64,000 bases of DNA from Ktedonobacter sp. SOSP1-85 (GTDB lineage Bacteria; Chloroflexota; Ktedonobacteria; Ktedonobacterales; Ktedonobacteraceae), in NCBI RefSeq assembly GCF_016587415.1, contig NZ_BNJI01000002.1, positions 806,001-870,000 on the forward strand, in the 5' to 3' direction. The position numbers and the translations under genes are program-made. The notes beneath the pieces were generated by a model. That model searched no databases. It worked only from the letters and a program-made list of their open reading frames with translations, and was not told the DNA's origin. Positions 8,704-17,238 of the stretch are shown piece by piece (position 1 is the stretch's first letter; every line of letters starts with the position of its first letter).

Positions 8704-8886
8704 CTACAAACGCTTGCGTACTTCAAAGCGAAGCGTTGCCAGCCCATGACGCTCCCAAAGCCGTTGGTAGCGTGAAAGGACCGGGGCATCGAAACCAGAC
8801 AGGTAGCGCTCGGCGTGTGTTTTCTCTTAGAGGGTGTGCTTCTTCACCTTGTTGACGTTGTTGTGCTGCGGGTTAAGGGATGACAT
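8704..8886 (-). pseudogene. Small unknown gene with in-frame stop
   Basis: On the minus strand an ATG at 8886 opens MSSLNPQHNNVNKVKKHTL, hits TAA at 8827-8829, and the same frame continues for 40 codons (EKTHAERYLSGFDAP..., ending in RFEVRKRL) to TAG at 8704. The downstream part is basic and protein-like, so the simplest reading is a 60-residue gene broken by one nonsense change. No family recognised. It borders a fold-back repeat, fitting a decayed mobile or accessory segment. Confidence 0.35.
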
Positions 8887-8967
8887 GTGTTTCTACTCTC
8901 TCTTTTAGAAATATCAGAAGCAAATACACCATATTGAGGCAGTTCCATCAACTATTGGGGGTCAGTG

Positions 8968-9532
8968 GGGTGCGATTCATTTTTTTGCACGCGAACCCAT
9001 AGGCCCCACGTTGACGATTCCGCTGGGAAATTTTGTCAAGTTGTCCGAACAGGCTTGTGAGAAACGCCCGAATTGTTGGTAGGGACCCGATTTATCGCGT
9101 CCAAGCGCCATGTATGGCCTGTCGGCGCAGCCGTGTTTTTGCGATGTGGCAAGCGCATGGTGACATGAAAGGTCTTTTTCAGCATCTTTCGGGCTGCGCC
9201 CACAGGCGATGAATCGCCTTCGGACGCGCTAAAGCTGGTCCCTACCGGCCTGGGAAGCCGCCTCACGCAATGGAGGGCTTTCCAAGCTCAAAACTTGTCC
9301 GGACAAAATTTGTCAGTGGAATCGTTGACGTCGGGCAGATTCATCATCTGGAGTCGAGGCGCTTCTTTCGTGCGTCAATGTTCCCTTCTCATCACGTAAA
9401 AAAGGCAAAAAGAGCGTGTTGCTTGGGGGCATTGATGCGTCATCGTCTGCTTGGTTGCCCCAGGATGATGAATCGCCGCGACGTCAACGTGGCGTCTATG
9501 AGATAGAAGCGCAAAAATGTGAATCACACCCG
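8968..9532. repeat. Nested inverted-repeat (fold-back, MITE-like) element
   Basis: The two outer ends are imperfect inverted copies over about 50 bases: GGTGCGATTCATTTTTTTGC (from 8969) mirrors the reverse complement of the segment ending at 9531, and both run inward into CCACGTTGACG. Inside are further pairs: GACGATTCCGCTG near 9012 against CAGTGGAATCGTTGAC near 9315; GGTAGGGACC near 9079 against GGTCCCTACC near 9238; and CGTTGACGTCG with ATTCATCATC near 9324-9352 against GATGATGAATC with GACGTCAACG near 9465-9492. The whole can fold into two large hairpins. No convincing gene lies inside. It ends three bases before the stop codon of the neighbouring hydrolase. Confidence 0.6.
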
Positions 9533-9534
9533 GA

Positions 9535-10818
9535 TCAGTGTGTCGGCATCAGCCACTCGGCGATGTCGGCAACGACGGCTGGATCGATGTGTTGCGCCGG
9601 CTCGTATTCCGCAGGCGTGGATGGACCTGTGCCGGAGAAGAAGAGATGGTTATCAGCGTCGTAGACTCGGATGGTGACATCAGGCCGATGACCGAGGCCT
9701 GCCTTCCACCGTGAGAGATCATCCTCGACAGTCACTTGATAGTCACGACCACCCTGGAGAATGAGCATTGGTTTGTCCAGCGTTGCCGCAGTCATGACCG
9801 GATCGTAGCCGCGCAGGTCTAACCAGTACGATGCCGACAGATCGAAGGGTAATTCCCTGGTCGGCGTCGACGGGGACAGGTGAGGGCTGTCAACCATCGC
9901 GGCCTGTCGCGTAATCGTCTCGATCATAGCTTCCATATCTGGGCCGGGATAAAGTTGGGCGAGATAGCGAGTTACGCGGATGGCTGCATGTTGCATTGGT
10001 TGCGCGTCACCAGCCAGGATGACCAAACCGGCAACGGACACCTCAGTGGTGGCAACGCGCGGGGCAACCTTACCGCCCATGCTGTAACCAAGGATGAAGA
10101 CCCGTGCGGGGTCCACGGTCGGCTGTTGCTGAAGCAAGTGGACGGCGGCAACAGCATGCGGCACATACTCGTCAGTCATAGTGAAATCGCGCGTGTTCGC
10201 CACTTGGCGGCTATGGGTGTAGGTCACCTTGTCGAAGCGTAATACCGCCACGCCACGACTGGCCAGCCCCCACGCGAGGTCTTTGAGAGGCTTGTTCGAC
10301 CCGCTGGTTTCGTCGCGGTCGAATGGCCCTCCTCCGCTGAGCAGCACAACGCCTGGTCGTGGGCCGCGTCCATGGGGCAGGCTCAGCGTGCCTGATACAG
10401 CAAGCGGGTCGTCGCCGACCGTGACATCACGCTCGTCGAAGCTATCCGGGTCCGCGTAGGTTGGCTGGGTCCACGACGTGGCTGGGGGCGCAAGTCGAAA
10501 ACCGTTCAGGAGACCCTTGCTGTCGACCGACATAACCATTGTGAGCGCACCATGCTCACACGTGACTGGGACACTCACGCGGACCAGCCCTTCTCCCATT
10601 TGATCGAGTAGGGGCTCCCCGATGGTGGAAACTGGGCCACTTTTGCCTATCTCGGCTAACCAGGCAACACGCACCGTCTCTGCAGATACTGCCGCCCGCA
10701 GCGGCGGCGCGAACAACTCCTCAATATCTACGAAGCGCCCGTCCCGAGCCATCTCGACGACTGTAATGGCGATCACTGCTGCATCGATTGTAGTCAACTT
10801 AGTAATCTCCTCTCTCAT
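9535..10818 (-). CDS. Alpha/beta hydrolase with N-terminal DUF3887-like domain
   Basis: About 427 residues from ATG 10818 (MREEITKLTT); a GTG at 10899 is in frame but would place the start inside the operator cluster. Residues about 15-115 resemble DUF3887, a small cone-shaped domain often fused to hydrolases. The hydrolase part has VLLSGGGPFDRD (oxyanion region), the nucleophile elbow GYSMGG, a late Asp (QGGRDYQVT) and His (DADNHLFF), so the triad looks complete. Cytoplasmic esterase or peptidase activity is likely. It is divergent from a winged-helix regulator, and three matching palindromes fill the gap between them, so it is probably the regulator's target. Confidence 0.88.
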   Translation of the reverse strand: MREEITKLTTIDAAVIAITVVEMARDGRFVDIEELFAPPLRAAVSAETVRVAWLAEIGKSGPVSTIGEPLLDQMGEGLVRVSVPVTCEHGALTMVMSVDSKGLLNGFRLAPPATSWTQPTYADPDSFDERDVTVGDDPLAVSGTLSLPHGRGPRPGVVLLSGGGPFDRDETSGSNKPLKDLAWGLASRGVAVLRFDKVTYTHSRQVANTRDFTMTDEYVPHAVAAVHLLQQQPTVDPARVFILGYSMGGKVAPRVATTEVSVAGLVILAGDAQPMQHAAIRVTRYLAQLYPGPDMEAMIETITRQAAMVDSPHLSPSTPTRELPFDLSASYWLDLRGYDPVMTAATLDKPMLILQGGRDYQVTVEDDLSRWKAGLGHRPDVTIRVYDADNHLFFSGTGPSTPAEYEPAQHIDPAVVADIAEWLMPTH

Positions 10819-10875
10819 TTTTGCGAACGTTAGCTCATAATTAGGTATTTCTTCAATATTGGCTTCATATCGTAG

Positions 10876-10936
10876 TCTCAATATTGAGAATGATATCACA
10901 TATTCTCAAAATTGAGAATAGTCTCACAAGTGAGAC
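10876..10936. promoter_or_regulatory. Three TCTCA-N4-TGAGA operators
   Basis: Three palindromes of one pattern lie in a row between the divergent starts: TCTCAATATTGAGA (10876-10889), TTCTCAAAATTGAGAA (10903-10918) and GTCTCACAAGTGAGAC (10921-10936), centres 28 and 18 bases apart. They are well placed for binding by the regulator encoded immediately downstream, controlling both itself and the hydrolase. Confidence 0.7.
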
Positions 10937-10945
10937 AATAGGATC

Positions 10946-11497
10946 ATGGATACAATCGAACTACTCTTACATCCAGTGAGGCTTCGCATCGTGCACGCCA
11001 TGTCTGGTGGGCGAGCTCTCACGACTTTCCAACTGCGCGCTCGGATGCCCGATGTCTCGAAGGCCACCATGTACCGGCAGGTCGGCCTACTTGTCGATGG
11101 AGGCATCCTCGAGGTGGAAGGTGAACAGAAGGTGGGTGGCACCGTCGAACGGCGGTACCGGCTACGAGGACCGAGTGCGGTGATCAGTGCCGACGCGGCC
11201 GCGTCGGTATCACTGGAAGACTATCGCCGCGCATTCGCCACGGCGATGACCGCCTTGCTTGGCGAGTTCAACGCCTACCTCGACCGGGGCCACGCTGACC
11301 CGACAGCCGACTCTGTAGGATTCCGGCAACATTCGCTTTGGCTCAGCCCAAACGAGCGTGACGAACTGATCAGTGAGATGCGCAAGGCAATCGTACCACA
11401 ATTGAAAAACGAACCCGCGCCGGGCCGCAGGCAGCACCTTCTCAGCCCGATCCTGTTCCCAATCGAGGACTCGCCACTACAGACACCTGAGAAGTAA
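10946..11497 (+). CDS. ArsR-like winged-helix transcriptional regulator
   Basis: A 183-residue protein. Residues 1-75 form a winged helix of the HTH_20/ArsR kind (LLLHPVRLRIVHAM, then the recognition segment PDVSKATMYRQVGLL and a wing VGGTVERRYRL). The C-terminal two thirds is an alpha-helical domain of unknown ligand, as in YdfH/DUF-type regulators. It starts ten bases after three identical-pattern palindromes, so autoregulation is expected, together with control of the divergent hydrolase. A perfect hairpin follows the stop. Confidence 0.85.
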   Translation: MDTIELLLHPVRLRIVHAMSGGRALTTFQLRARMPDVSKATMYRQVGLLVDGGILEVEGEQKVGGTVERRYRLRGPSAVISADAAASVSLEDYRRAFATAMTALLGEFNAYLDRGHADPTADSVGFRQHSLWLSPNERDELISEMRKAIVPQLKNEPAPGRRQHLLSPILFPIEDSPLQTPEK

Positions 11498-11525
11498 GTC
11501 CATAGGTCGGTATTTGTTTGATGGG

Positions 11526-11561
11526 TGAGTAAGATTCCCCTATGCTGGGGAATCTTACTCA
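11526..11561. terminator. Bidirectional hairpin terminator
   Basis: Arms 11526-11540 and 11547-11561 (TGAGTAAGATTCCCC and its complement) are perfect with a six-base loop, placed between two convergent genes. Confidence 0.75.
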
Positions 11562-11570
11562 GCTCTCGGC

Positions 11571-12347
11571 TCAAGCCAGTTCAATGGCGAGCACTTCGCA
11601 AATGCGGCGCCAGGCATCACCTGCCGCACCCTGGCGATAGCTCTCTCCGTCTTCATAAAAGAAGCGGTGTGGTGTATCGGGGTAGGTTACTAGCTCATGC
11701 CTGACATTGGCTGCCCGCAATTCTCTGGCAATGGCTTCACGTTGCGAAGCCGGGATGAGGCTATCTTGTTCACCAACAAGCAATAACAGGTATCCATCAT
11801 GTTCAGCTATTCCAGGTGTTAGAGACAGCGTGGAGGTCGGTCTGCTTAGTGGAATATCCTGAGCGGTGAGCCAGCTTGGATAAAAGGCCACCGTTGCCTT
11901 GAGATCGAATTGGGTGGCAACAAGGTAGGCAATATGCCCGCCAACGCTTAAACCCACCATGCCGATCTTCGAGCTTTTCCCCTCATTGCGCAGGTAGATC
12001 ATTGAGGCGCGCACATCATTGATCGCTTGCTGGCGGGTGAACTGATGCAACAATTCAAAACCGCGAGTGCGGCCCTCGACAGTCGCTTCCAGCTCTATGC
12101 CAGGTAAAGAACGGTGATAAAAATCAGGTGCCAGCACTACATAACCAAGTTGGGCAATCCGATCTACAACATTTCGGATATAACTGGTCACTCCAAAAAG
12201 TTCAAAGCCAACGATCACCCCAGAATAGCTGCCCGGAGCTTGGGGACGTGCCATATAGGCTCCCATCATGGATGAGCCAGATTCCTCATTTACCATGATG
12301 TCAACATATCCCGTCGTGATCACATGCGTCTTGGTAGCTTGAAACAT
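11571..12347 (-). CDS. Dienelactone hydrolase family protein
   Basis: A 258-residue alpha/beta hydrolase of the DLH family. The oxyanion/strand region GVIVGFELFG, nucleophile elbow GLSVGGH, acid region LLLVGEQDSLIP and final His in YPDTPHRFF are in order. The nucleophile is Ser rather than the Cys of true dienelactone hydrolases, which fits a general carboxylesterase. The gene lies 64 bases downstream of the MerR regulator on the same strand, so the two likely form an operon under the MerR-type promoter. Start has AGAGGG eight bases upstream. Confidence 0.9.
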   Translation of the reverse strand: MFQATKTHVITTGYVDIMVNEESGSSMMGAYMARPQAPGSYSGVIVGFELFGVTSYIRNVVDRIAQLGYVVLAPDFYHRSLPGIELEATVEGRTRGFELLHQFTRQQAINDVRASMIYLRNEGKSSKIGMVGLSVGGHIAYLVATQFDLKATVAFYPSWLTAQDIPLSRPTSTLSLTPGIAEHDGYLLLLVGEQDSLIPASQREAIARELRAANVRHELVTYPDTPHRFFYEDGESYRQGAAGDAWRRICEVLAIELA

Positions 12348-12411
12348 GAAAATCCCTCTTTCCTCGTTTCTGCTGTTTGTTCTCTTATCCCTGAAGGGAT
12401 GTCGTTATTTC

Positions 12412-12825
12412 CTATTCACTCAGCTCAGAAGCAGAAGCGGAATGAGGTAGAGCGTCACGTTGAGCCAGGAACGCTTTTTTATGAGCGATCTTGTGTTGCA
12501 ATGCTGTCATGTGCTGCTCCAGCCTCTGCATTTGCTGCGAGAGAGCGTACTGGTGTTGTTCAAGGATACGCAGGCGCTCAGTTGCCGTGGTTTCTCCCTG
12601 GCGGCGAAGCTCGGCAAAGTGGTGAATCTGCGCGAGAGGCATCCCTGTTTCGCGTAAATTGATGACCAGGCCAATCCAGTCGATGTCCTTTTGCATGTAG
12701 CGACGATGGCCGCTTGATGCACGTCTCACCGGCTCAAGCAGTCCAATACGCTCATAATAGCGCAGGGTATCGATGGAGAGTCCTGTTCTTTCCGCAACCT
12801 GTTGGATCGAGAATTCTGTTTCCAT
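12412..12825 (-). CDS. MerR-family transcriptional regulator
   Basis: I place the start at ATG 12825 (METEFSIQQVAERTGLS), about 137 residues. The N-terminal winged helix is typical (TGLSIDTLRYYERIGLLEP, GHRRYMQKDI), followed by a long coiled-coil dimerisation helix with many Gln/Leu. There is no metal-binding cysteine pair at the C-terminus, so the ligand is probably organic. The gene is preceded by a 19-bp-spacer promoter with a dyad, the hallmark of MerR action, and should control itself and the downstream hydrolase. Confidence 0.92.
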   Translation of the reverse strand: METEFSIQQVAERTGLSIDTLRYYERIGLLEPVRRASSGHRRYMQKDIDWIGLVINLRETGMPLAQIHHFAELRRQGETTATERLRILEQHQYALSQQMQRLEQHMTALQHKIAHKKAFLAQRDALPHSASASELSE

Positions 12826-12831
12826 GCAAGA

Positions 12832-12862
12832 ACTATACAACCTGAAGTGAACTCCAGGTCAA
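12832..12862 (-). promoter_or_regulatory. MerR-type promoter with 19-bp spacer, probably leaderless
   Basis: On the minus strand TTGACC (12862-12857) and TATAGT (12837-12832) are separated by 19 bases, two more than optimal. The spacer carries the dyad ACCTGGAGT-TC-ACTTCAGGT (12859-12840), as MerR regulators require for DNA untwisting. Only six bases separate the -10 box from the ATG at 12825, so transcription should begin at or next to the start codon. Confidence 0.8.
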
Positions 12863-12959
12863 GGGGTATCAGGGAATTTTTTCTCAATTTCTCAAGCAGG
12901 GCAAAATTCAAGGAGGTTATTTGCACCATTTCATACCAATACCCCCCTCGTTGTGCTCC

Positions 12960-13154
12960 TTTACCACGCAGCGCGCTGACCTCCCGACCGTCCTCTCCCC
13001 ATTGCCGCACGAAGGCTGGTCACGCTCGGCAACGGTGACGGGGGCGGGCAAGGTCCTGGAACGGACTGTGCAGTTCTATGCGCAGTGGCTGGTGAGCCAC
13101 GAACGGCCGCACGTCAAGCAGATCAAATGCATCGTCAACACGATGCACATGTAG
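12960..13154 (+). pseudogene. DinB/DUF664-like C-terminal remnant
   Basis: The frame ending at the TAG near 13154 reads RADLPTVLSPLPHEGWSRSA, TVTGAGKVLERTVQFYAQWL and VSHERPHVKQIKCIVNT, which resembles the last 60 residues of DinB-like or maleylpyruvate-isomerase-type four-helix proteins (the HERPHVKQI helix). No N-terminal part or ribosome site is present and the upstream frame is not protein-like, so this is a gene tail left after deletion. The rest of 12863-13325 holds the ribosome site of the GH15 gene and nothing else I can name. Confidence 0.4.
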
Positions 13155-13325
13155 GGTTATCTACAACGCTCATTAGCCTACAATTAGCCCCCTAAAAGCC
13201 CTTTCGTCTTGTCTGACAATATTCCATACTTTTTTTATCTCATGAAGATGCGCTGCGAAGTTGCAGCGTCATTGCCATCATGGCTGTGCATACGAGGGCC
13301 ATTGCATAGAGGGGATGTGGGTTAT

Positions 13326-15269
13326 ATGACACAACCAGACCACCGGTATCACCCGATCAATTCCTATGGCGTCATCGGCGACTGCCACTCAGCGGCATTG
13401 GTCGCCCCCGATGGCTCAATTGATTGGGGCTGCTTCCCAGATTTTGATAGTCCCGCTGTCTTCTGCCGCCTGCTCGATGCCGAGCAGGGAGGGTACTTCC
13501 AGATTGCGCCTACGGACAGGAAGCGAGAAGGAAAACAGCGTTACCTGCCTAACAGTAATGTCTTGCAAACAACCTTTACTGGCAAGCAGGGACGCGTCAT
13601 GCTTACGGATTTTATGCCTGTTGAGGACCTGAGCGCCTGGTCATATCGGACCCTCAATAACAATACCTGGTTGCACGAAAACGGCTCCTGTCACTCCCTG
13701 GTACGCATTATTAGCTGCCAGGATGGGCATATGGAGCTCACAATGCGCTTCAAAGCGACGCCTAACTATGCTATATCGCCAGCGACCGTCCAGCTCATTG
13801 AGGAGAAAAGCGGTGTCATCTGCACCAGCCACGAGCAACATGTCGGCCTGGCCATCCTTGGGATACATGACATTCATGCGTTTAGTATGCATATGGAGCA
13901 TGGACCACAAGCACGGCATGCGACCATTATCGCGCACTTCACACTCTATGAAGGCGAGCGCCTGACCTTCGCGCTTGGTGTAGGGCGTAGCCAGCGCGCG
14001 GTACACCGTCTCGTGTCCTGGGACCTTCTCCAGCGCAATTTCGATTGGGAGCTATCACACACCCTCTCGTGCTGGCGCAAATGGATCGCGGCGTGCGAGT
14101 ATGGCGGCCCCTATGCCGAATGGGTGAAGCGCAGCGCCCTCACGCTAAAGATGCTCTGCTATGCACCTACAGGCGCGCTTGTAGCCTCGCCCACGACCTC
14201 CCTGCCAGAAGAGATAGGCGGTGTACGCAACTGGGATTACCGCTACACCTGGCTACGCGACTCCTCTTTCACTCTCTATGCCCTCAACATGCTTGGCTTT
14301 ACCGAAGAGACACGCGCCTTCACACGCTGGCTGCTCCATCTCTCCTATACAGACGGTGAGGACCTCCAGATCATGTACGGCATTCGTGGCGAGCGCGAAC
14401 TACCAGAAAAGCTCCTCACGCACCTCAGTGGTTATCGCGGCTCACAACCGGTACGTGTTGGGAATGCGGCGGTCAAGCAAAAACAGCTTGATGTCTTTGG
14501 CGAGGTTCTGGATTGCATCTGCCTCTACTGGAGCACGGGCAACTATGAGCGTTATGGCGAGCAGCCCAATGGTTCTCTCTGGCAGCTCTTGAGCATCCTG
14601 GTCGAGTATGTCTGCCAGCACTGGCAAGACACAGATAATGGCATCTGGGAGGTACGCGGCGATCCCACGCACTTCGTTCACTCCAAGGTAATGTGCTGGG
14701 TCGCGCTCGACCGGGGCATACGCATGGCCCAGCGATACCACCTGGCGGCCGACCTGGAACGCTGGAAGAAGGTACGCCAGAACATCCATGAAGATATCAT
14801 GGTGCATGGCTATAACCCGGTCCTCCAGAGCTTCACCCAGCGCTACAGCGATACCGCCCTCGATGCCTCAAACCTAATCATGCCCCTGGTAGGCTTTATC
14901 GCCCCCGATGATCCACGCATGGTCAGCACTGTCCAGCGTACACTTGAACGCCTTACTGACCAGCAGGGCTTTGCCTATCGCTATCGCAACGAAGACGGTC
15001 TGAACGGAGACGAGGGAACCTTCACCATGTGTACCTTCTGGTTGATTGAGAATCTCGCGCTCCAGGGGCGTGTCGAAGAAGCCCGCCAACTCTTCGAACG
15101 CGTCCTGGCATGCGCGGGTCCCCTGGGGCTCTTCTCCGAAGAGGTATCCCCTGTGAATAAACTCTCACTCGGGAACTACCCCCAGGCCCTTACGCATATC
15201 GCACTCATCAATAGCGCCACCACCCTGCACCGGGCAGAGCAACGCAGGAAGGACGACAAATCTGCTTGA
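13326..15269 (+). CDS. Glycoside hydrolase family 15 (glucoamylase/trehalase-like)
   Basis: A 647-residue protein from ATG 13326 (MTQPDHRYHPINSYGVIGDC); an in-frame ATG 39 codons upstream lacks a family match. The N-terminal beta-sandwich (DCHSAALVAPDGSIDWGCFPDFDSPAVF) and the (alpha/alpha)6 barrel are both complete, with the diagnostic GGVRNWDYRYTWLRDSSF and the late EEVSPVNKLSLGNYPQALTH. It would release glucose from alpha-glucans or trehalose in the cytoplasm, as no signal peptide is seen. It is a single-gene unit closed by a long hairpin. Confidence 0.93.
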   Translation: MTQPDHRYHPINSYGVIGDCHSAALVAPDGSIDWGCFPDFDSPAVFCRLLDAEQGGYFQIAPTDRKREGKQRYLPNSNVLQTTFTGKQGRVMLTDFMPVEDLSAWSYRTLNNNTWLHENGSCHSLVRIISCQDGHMELTMRFKATPNYAISPATVQLIEEKSGVICTSHEQHVGLAILGIHDIHAFSMHMEHGPQARHATIIAHFTLYEGERLTFALGVGRSQRAVHRLVSWDLLQRNFDWELSHTLSCWRKWIAACEYGGPYAEWVKRSALTLKMLCYAPTGALVASPTTSLPEEIGGVRNWDYRYTWLRDSSFTLYALNMLGFTEETRAFTRWLLHLSYTDGEDLQIMYGIRGERELPEKLLTHLSGYRGSQPVRVGNAAVKQKQLDVFGEVLDCICLYWSTGNYERYGEQPNGSLWQLLSILVEYVCQHWQDTDNGIWEVRGDPTHFVHSKVMCWVALDRGIRMAQRYHLAADLERWKKVRQNIHEDIMVHGYNPVLQSFTQRYSDTALDASNLIMPLVGFIAPDDPRMVSTVQRTLERLTDQQGFAYRYRNEDGLNGDEGTFTMCTFWLIENLALQGRVEEARQLFERVLACAGPLGLFSEEVSPVNKLSLGNYPQALTHIALINSATTLHRAEQRRKDDKSA

Positions 15270-15278
15270 TGTTTTTTG

Positions 15279-15339
15279 GGTGGGTGATGTGGTGTGCTGT
15301 GGCAGCCGCAGGCTGCCACAGCACACCACATCACCCACC
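15279..15339. terminator. Perfect 29-bp-arm hairpin between convergent genes
   Basis: Arms 15279-15307 and 15311-15339 are perfect with a three-base loop. A T-run (15272-15277) precedes it, serving as the U-tract for the minus-strand transcript. The right arm includes the stop codon of the convergent HTH-NB-ARC gene. Confidence 0.75.
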
Positions 15340-16638
15340 GTAAGATTTGTGATAGGTTCTGGCGTAATCCGCGATCACCGGATGGAGCAGGTAGCGCCCC
15401 TGGTCATTTACCTCAAGCAGGCCAGCATCTACCAGTAGATCGAGCGTCGCCCCATCGCCGACGCCAGCACAGGCTGCCAGGGCCGCCCCCTCAGAGAAGC
15501 TCAATGGCTTCGTGGGTAGGATGGCAAGCATAGCCAGGGTGCGCAATGCACAAACATCCAGGCGCGACGTCGTCCGCTCAATACACTCGTGCAAAGACCA
15601 GGTCGCGCCTGGTTCATCAAAGGCCGAAGGCATACGCAATTGCAGGCGCGCAGAGGCATGACTCAGGTATTCCAGAGCATGCTGGAGACGGCGAGGCTGG
15701 CGGCCATTAGCCTGGGCTTGCAGGTATTTACCAAGCAGGCACAGCGCTAAGGGTAAACCACCTGTCGCAGAGACAAGCGAGCGCAACGGTTGATAGCGCT
15801 CCTCGCGGATATCGGGAATAAAGCTTGCCAACAGGTCCAGGCTCTCCTCCAGGGATAGCTCTGGTATCTGGAGGGAAGCAGTATTGGCGAAGTGATAAGC
15901 CAGTGCGGGTATACGCGTCGTGAGCAGGTAGGCGCAATGGGGGCCACCAACCTGTAACGTTTGTGCATTTTCTAACGTCCAGGCATCATCAAGGAGAAGG
16001 AGAAGGCGTCGCGGGCCAATAGTGGCGCGTAGCAGCATGGCCAGGGTCTCCGAGCTTTCCGCGCGCTCTAGAAAAATCTCATTGATCCCCAGGACACGCC
16101 CCCAATGGCGTAGCAAGGCCACGAGATCGGGTGAAGGTCCTAAAGATGCCCACAGCGTTCCATCACAGAAGTGGGCCGTTATCTCCTGGTCGCGAGCCAG
16201 GGTTACCGCCAGCGAGGTCTTGCCTATGCCTGGAAGGCCATACAGTGCCGCGCAGACGGGCAACTCCTGGTCACAGAGACAGGTTTTTAGAGAGCGTAAT
16301 AGGGCCTGGCGCTCAAGCACATTCTTCTGCGGTAGAGGGAGCGCCGGATCATAGATTATCTGTGGGAACGCATGCATGCAGCTATGCGTACAAGCGGGAT
16401 ACGGATATAAAGGCGGGTCGTCACGAAAAAGTCCTAGCTCCTGGGGGAGCCTGGCATATAGCTCGCATAACTTTTGTAAGAAAAAGGCGCTGGGGAAGGC
16501 GACTCCGCGCTCCCAGCGCCCAATTGTCTTGGCGTCAGCGATGCCGATCTGGCCCGCCACATATTCACGCGTCCATCCTCTGCGCTGACGCTCACGCAGC
16601 AGTAGCTCATTTGGCTGCATCCTGGTGTGTCTTCCCAT
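15331..16638 (-). CDS. HTH-NB-ARC (STAND-type) ATPase regulator
   Basis: About 435 residues from ATG 16638 (GGAAGGGA upstream). Residues 5-60 form an XRE-like helix-turn-helix (LLLRERQRRGWTREYVAGQIG, TIGRWERG). An NB-ARC ATPase follows: Walker A GLPGIGKTS near residue 140, Walker B LLLLLDDAW, then LLTTRIP (RNBS-B-like) and GGLPLAL (GxP/GLPL motif), and a winged-helix end. STAND proteins normally end in a TPR, LRR or WD40 sensor; here the protein stops soon after the winged helix, so the sensor is missing or supplied elsewhere. Likely a signal-dependent transcription regulator; target unknown. Confidence 0.88.
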   Translation of the reverse strand: MGRHTRMQPNELLLRERQRRGWTREYVAGQIGIADAKTIGRWERGVAFPSAFFLQKLCELYARLPQELGLFRDDPPLYPYPACTHSCMHAFPQIIYDPALPLPQKNVLERQALLRSLKTCLCDQELPVCAALYGLPGIGKTSLAVTLARDQEITAHFCDGTLWASLGPSPDLVALLRHWGRVLGINEIFLERAESSETLAMLLRATIGPRRLLLLLDDAWTLENAQTLQVGGPHCAYLLTTRIPALAYHFANTASLQIPELSLEESLDLLASFIPDIREERYQPLRSLVSATGGLPLALCLLGKYLQAQANGRQPRRLQHALEYLSHASARLQLRMPSAFDEPGATWSLHECIERTTSRLDVCALRTLAMLAILPTKPLSFSEGAALAACAGVGDGATLDLLVDAGLLEVNDQGRYLLHPVIADYARTYHKSYGG

Positions 16639-16752
16639 ATTCCGATCCCTTCCACCATACACAATTTCCACTTCACCTTAATGCTTGTATAATACAACTC
16701 AGCTCTCCTCTCTTTCAAAGAGATGCGCATCAATTTCGAAGGGAAGTACACA

Positions 16753-17193
16753 ATGGACCATCAGATTAAGGTCTTGTCTGAGCCAAATCCAGCATTTGCA
16801 GCCTACCTACATGAACAGATCAGAGAATTTAATAACCAGCAATCGCCGGCGCATAAACAGGCCAGGGCTGAAGGAGCAGTAAAACCAGTGCACATCATGG
16901 TTGTAGATAAAGATGGTCAATGGCAAGGCGGCATTACAGCCGAAATCTACTGGAACTGGCTGGAGCTTAGTGATTTCTGGCTGCCGGATACGCTTCGCGG
17001 CCAGGGCCTCGGCAGTTCAATCCTGGCGCAGGTTGAAAACTTAGGCAGGGAACATGGGGCGAGCAAAGTCTTATTAACTACCTTCGAGTTCCAGGGCCGC
17101 ACCTTCTATGAGCGTCATGGCTACAAAGTCGTCGGCGTGGTAGAGGATTATCCTCCGGGCACAAATTACTATACGATGGTAAAGGTGCTTTAG
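16753..17193 (+). CDS. GNAT-family N-acetyltransferase
   Basis: A 146-residue protein from ATG 16753 (MDHQIKVLSEPNP). The acetyl-CoA pyrophosphate loop is DTLRGQGLGSSIL around residue 78, followed by the beta5/alpha4 region KVLLTTFEFQGRTFYERHGYKVVG. Complete single-domain GNAT; substrate unknown. A TATAAT at 16688-16693 upstream is a likely -10 box. The gene is divergent from the HTH-NB-ARC gene. Confidence 0.9.
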   Translation: MDHQIKVLSEPNPAFAAYLHEQIREFNNQQSPAHKQARAEGAVKPVHIMVVDKDGQWQGGITAEIYWNWLELSDFWLPDTLRGQGLGSSILAQVENLGREHGASKVLLTTFEFQGRTFYERHGYKVVGVVEDYPPGTNYYTMVKVL

Positions 17194-17238
17194 AGAAAGT
17201 GCTACTCTACGTACGCATATACTCTATTTATGCAATTA

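Noticed and set aside
9036..9506. Small frames inside the fold-back element
   Set aside because: They follow the inverted repeats on both strands and have no protein-like features.
10819..10899. GTG 10899 as start of the DUF3887-hydrolase
   Set aside because: It would put an operator inside the coding region and adds a segment without protein-like conservation; kept only as an alternative.
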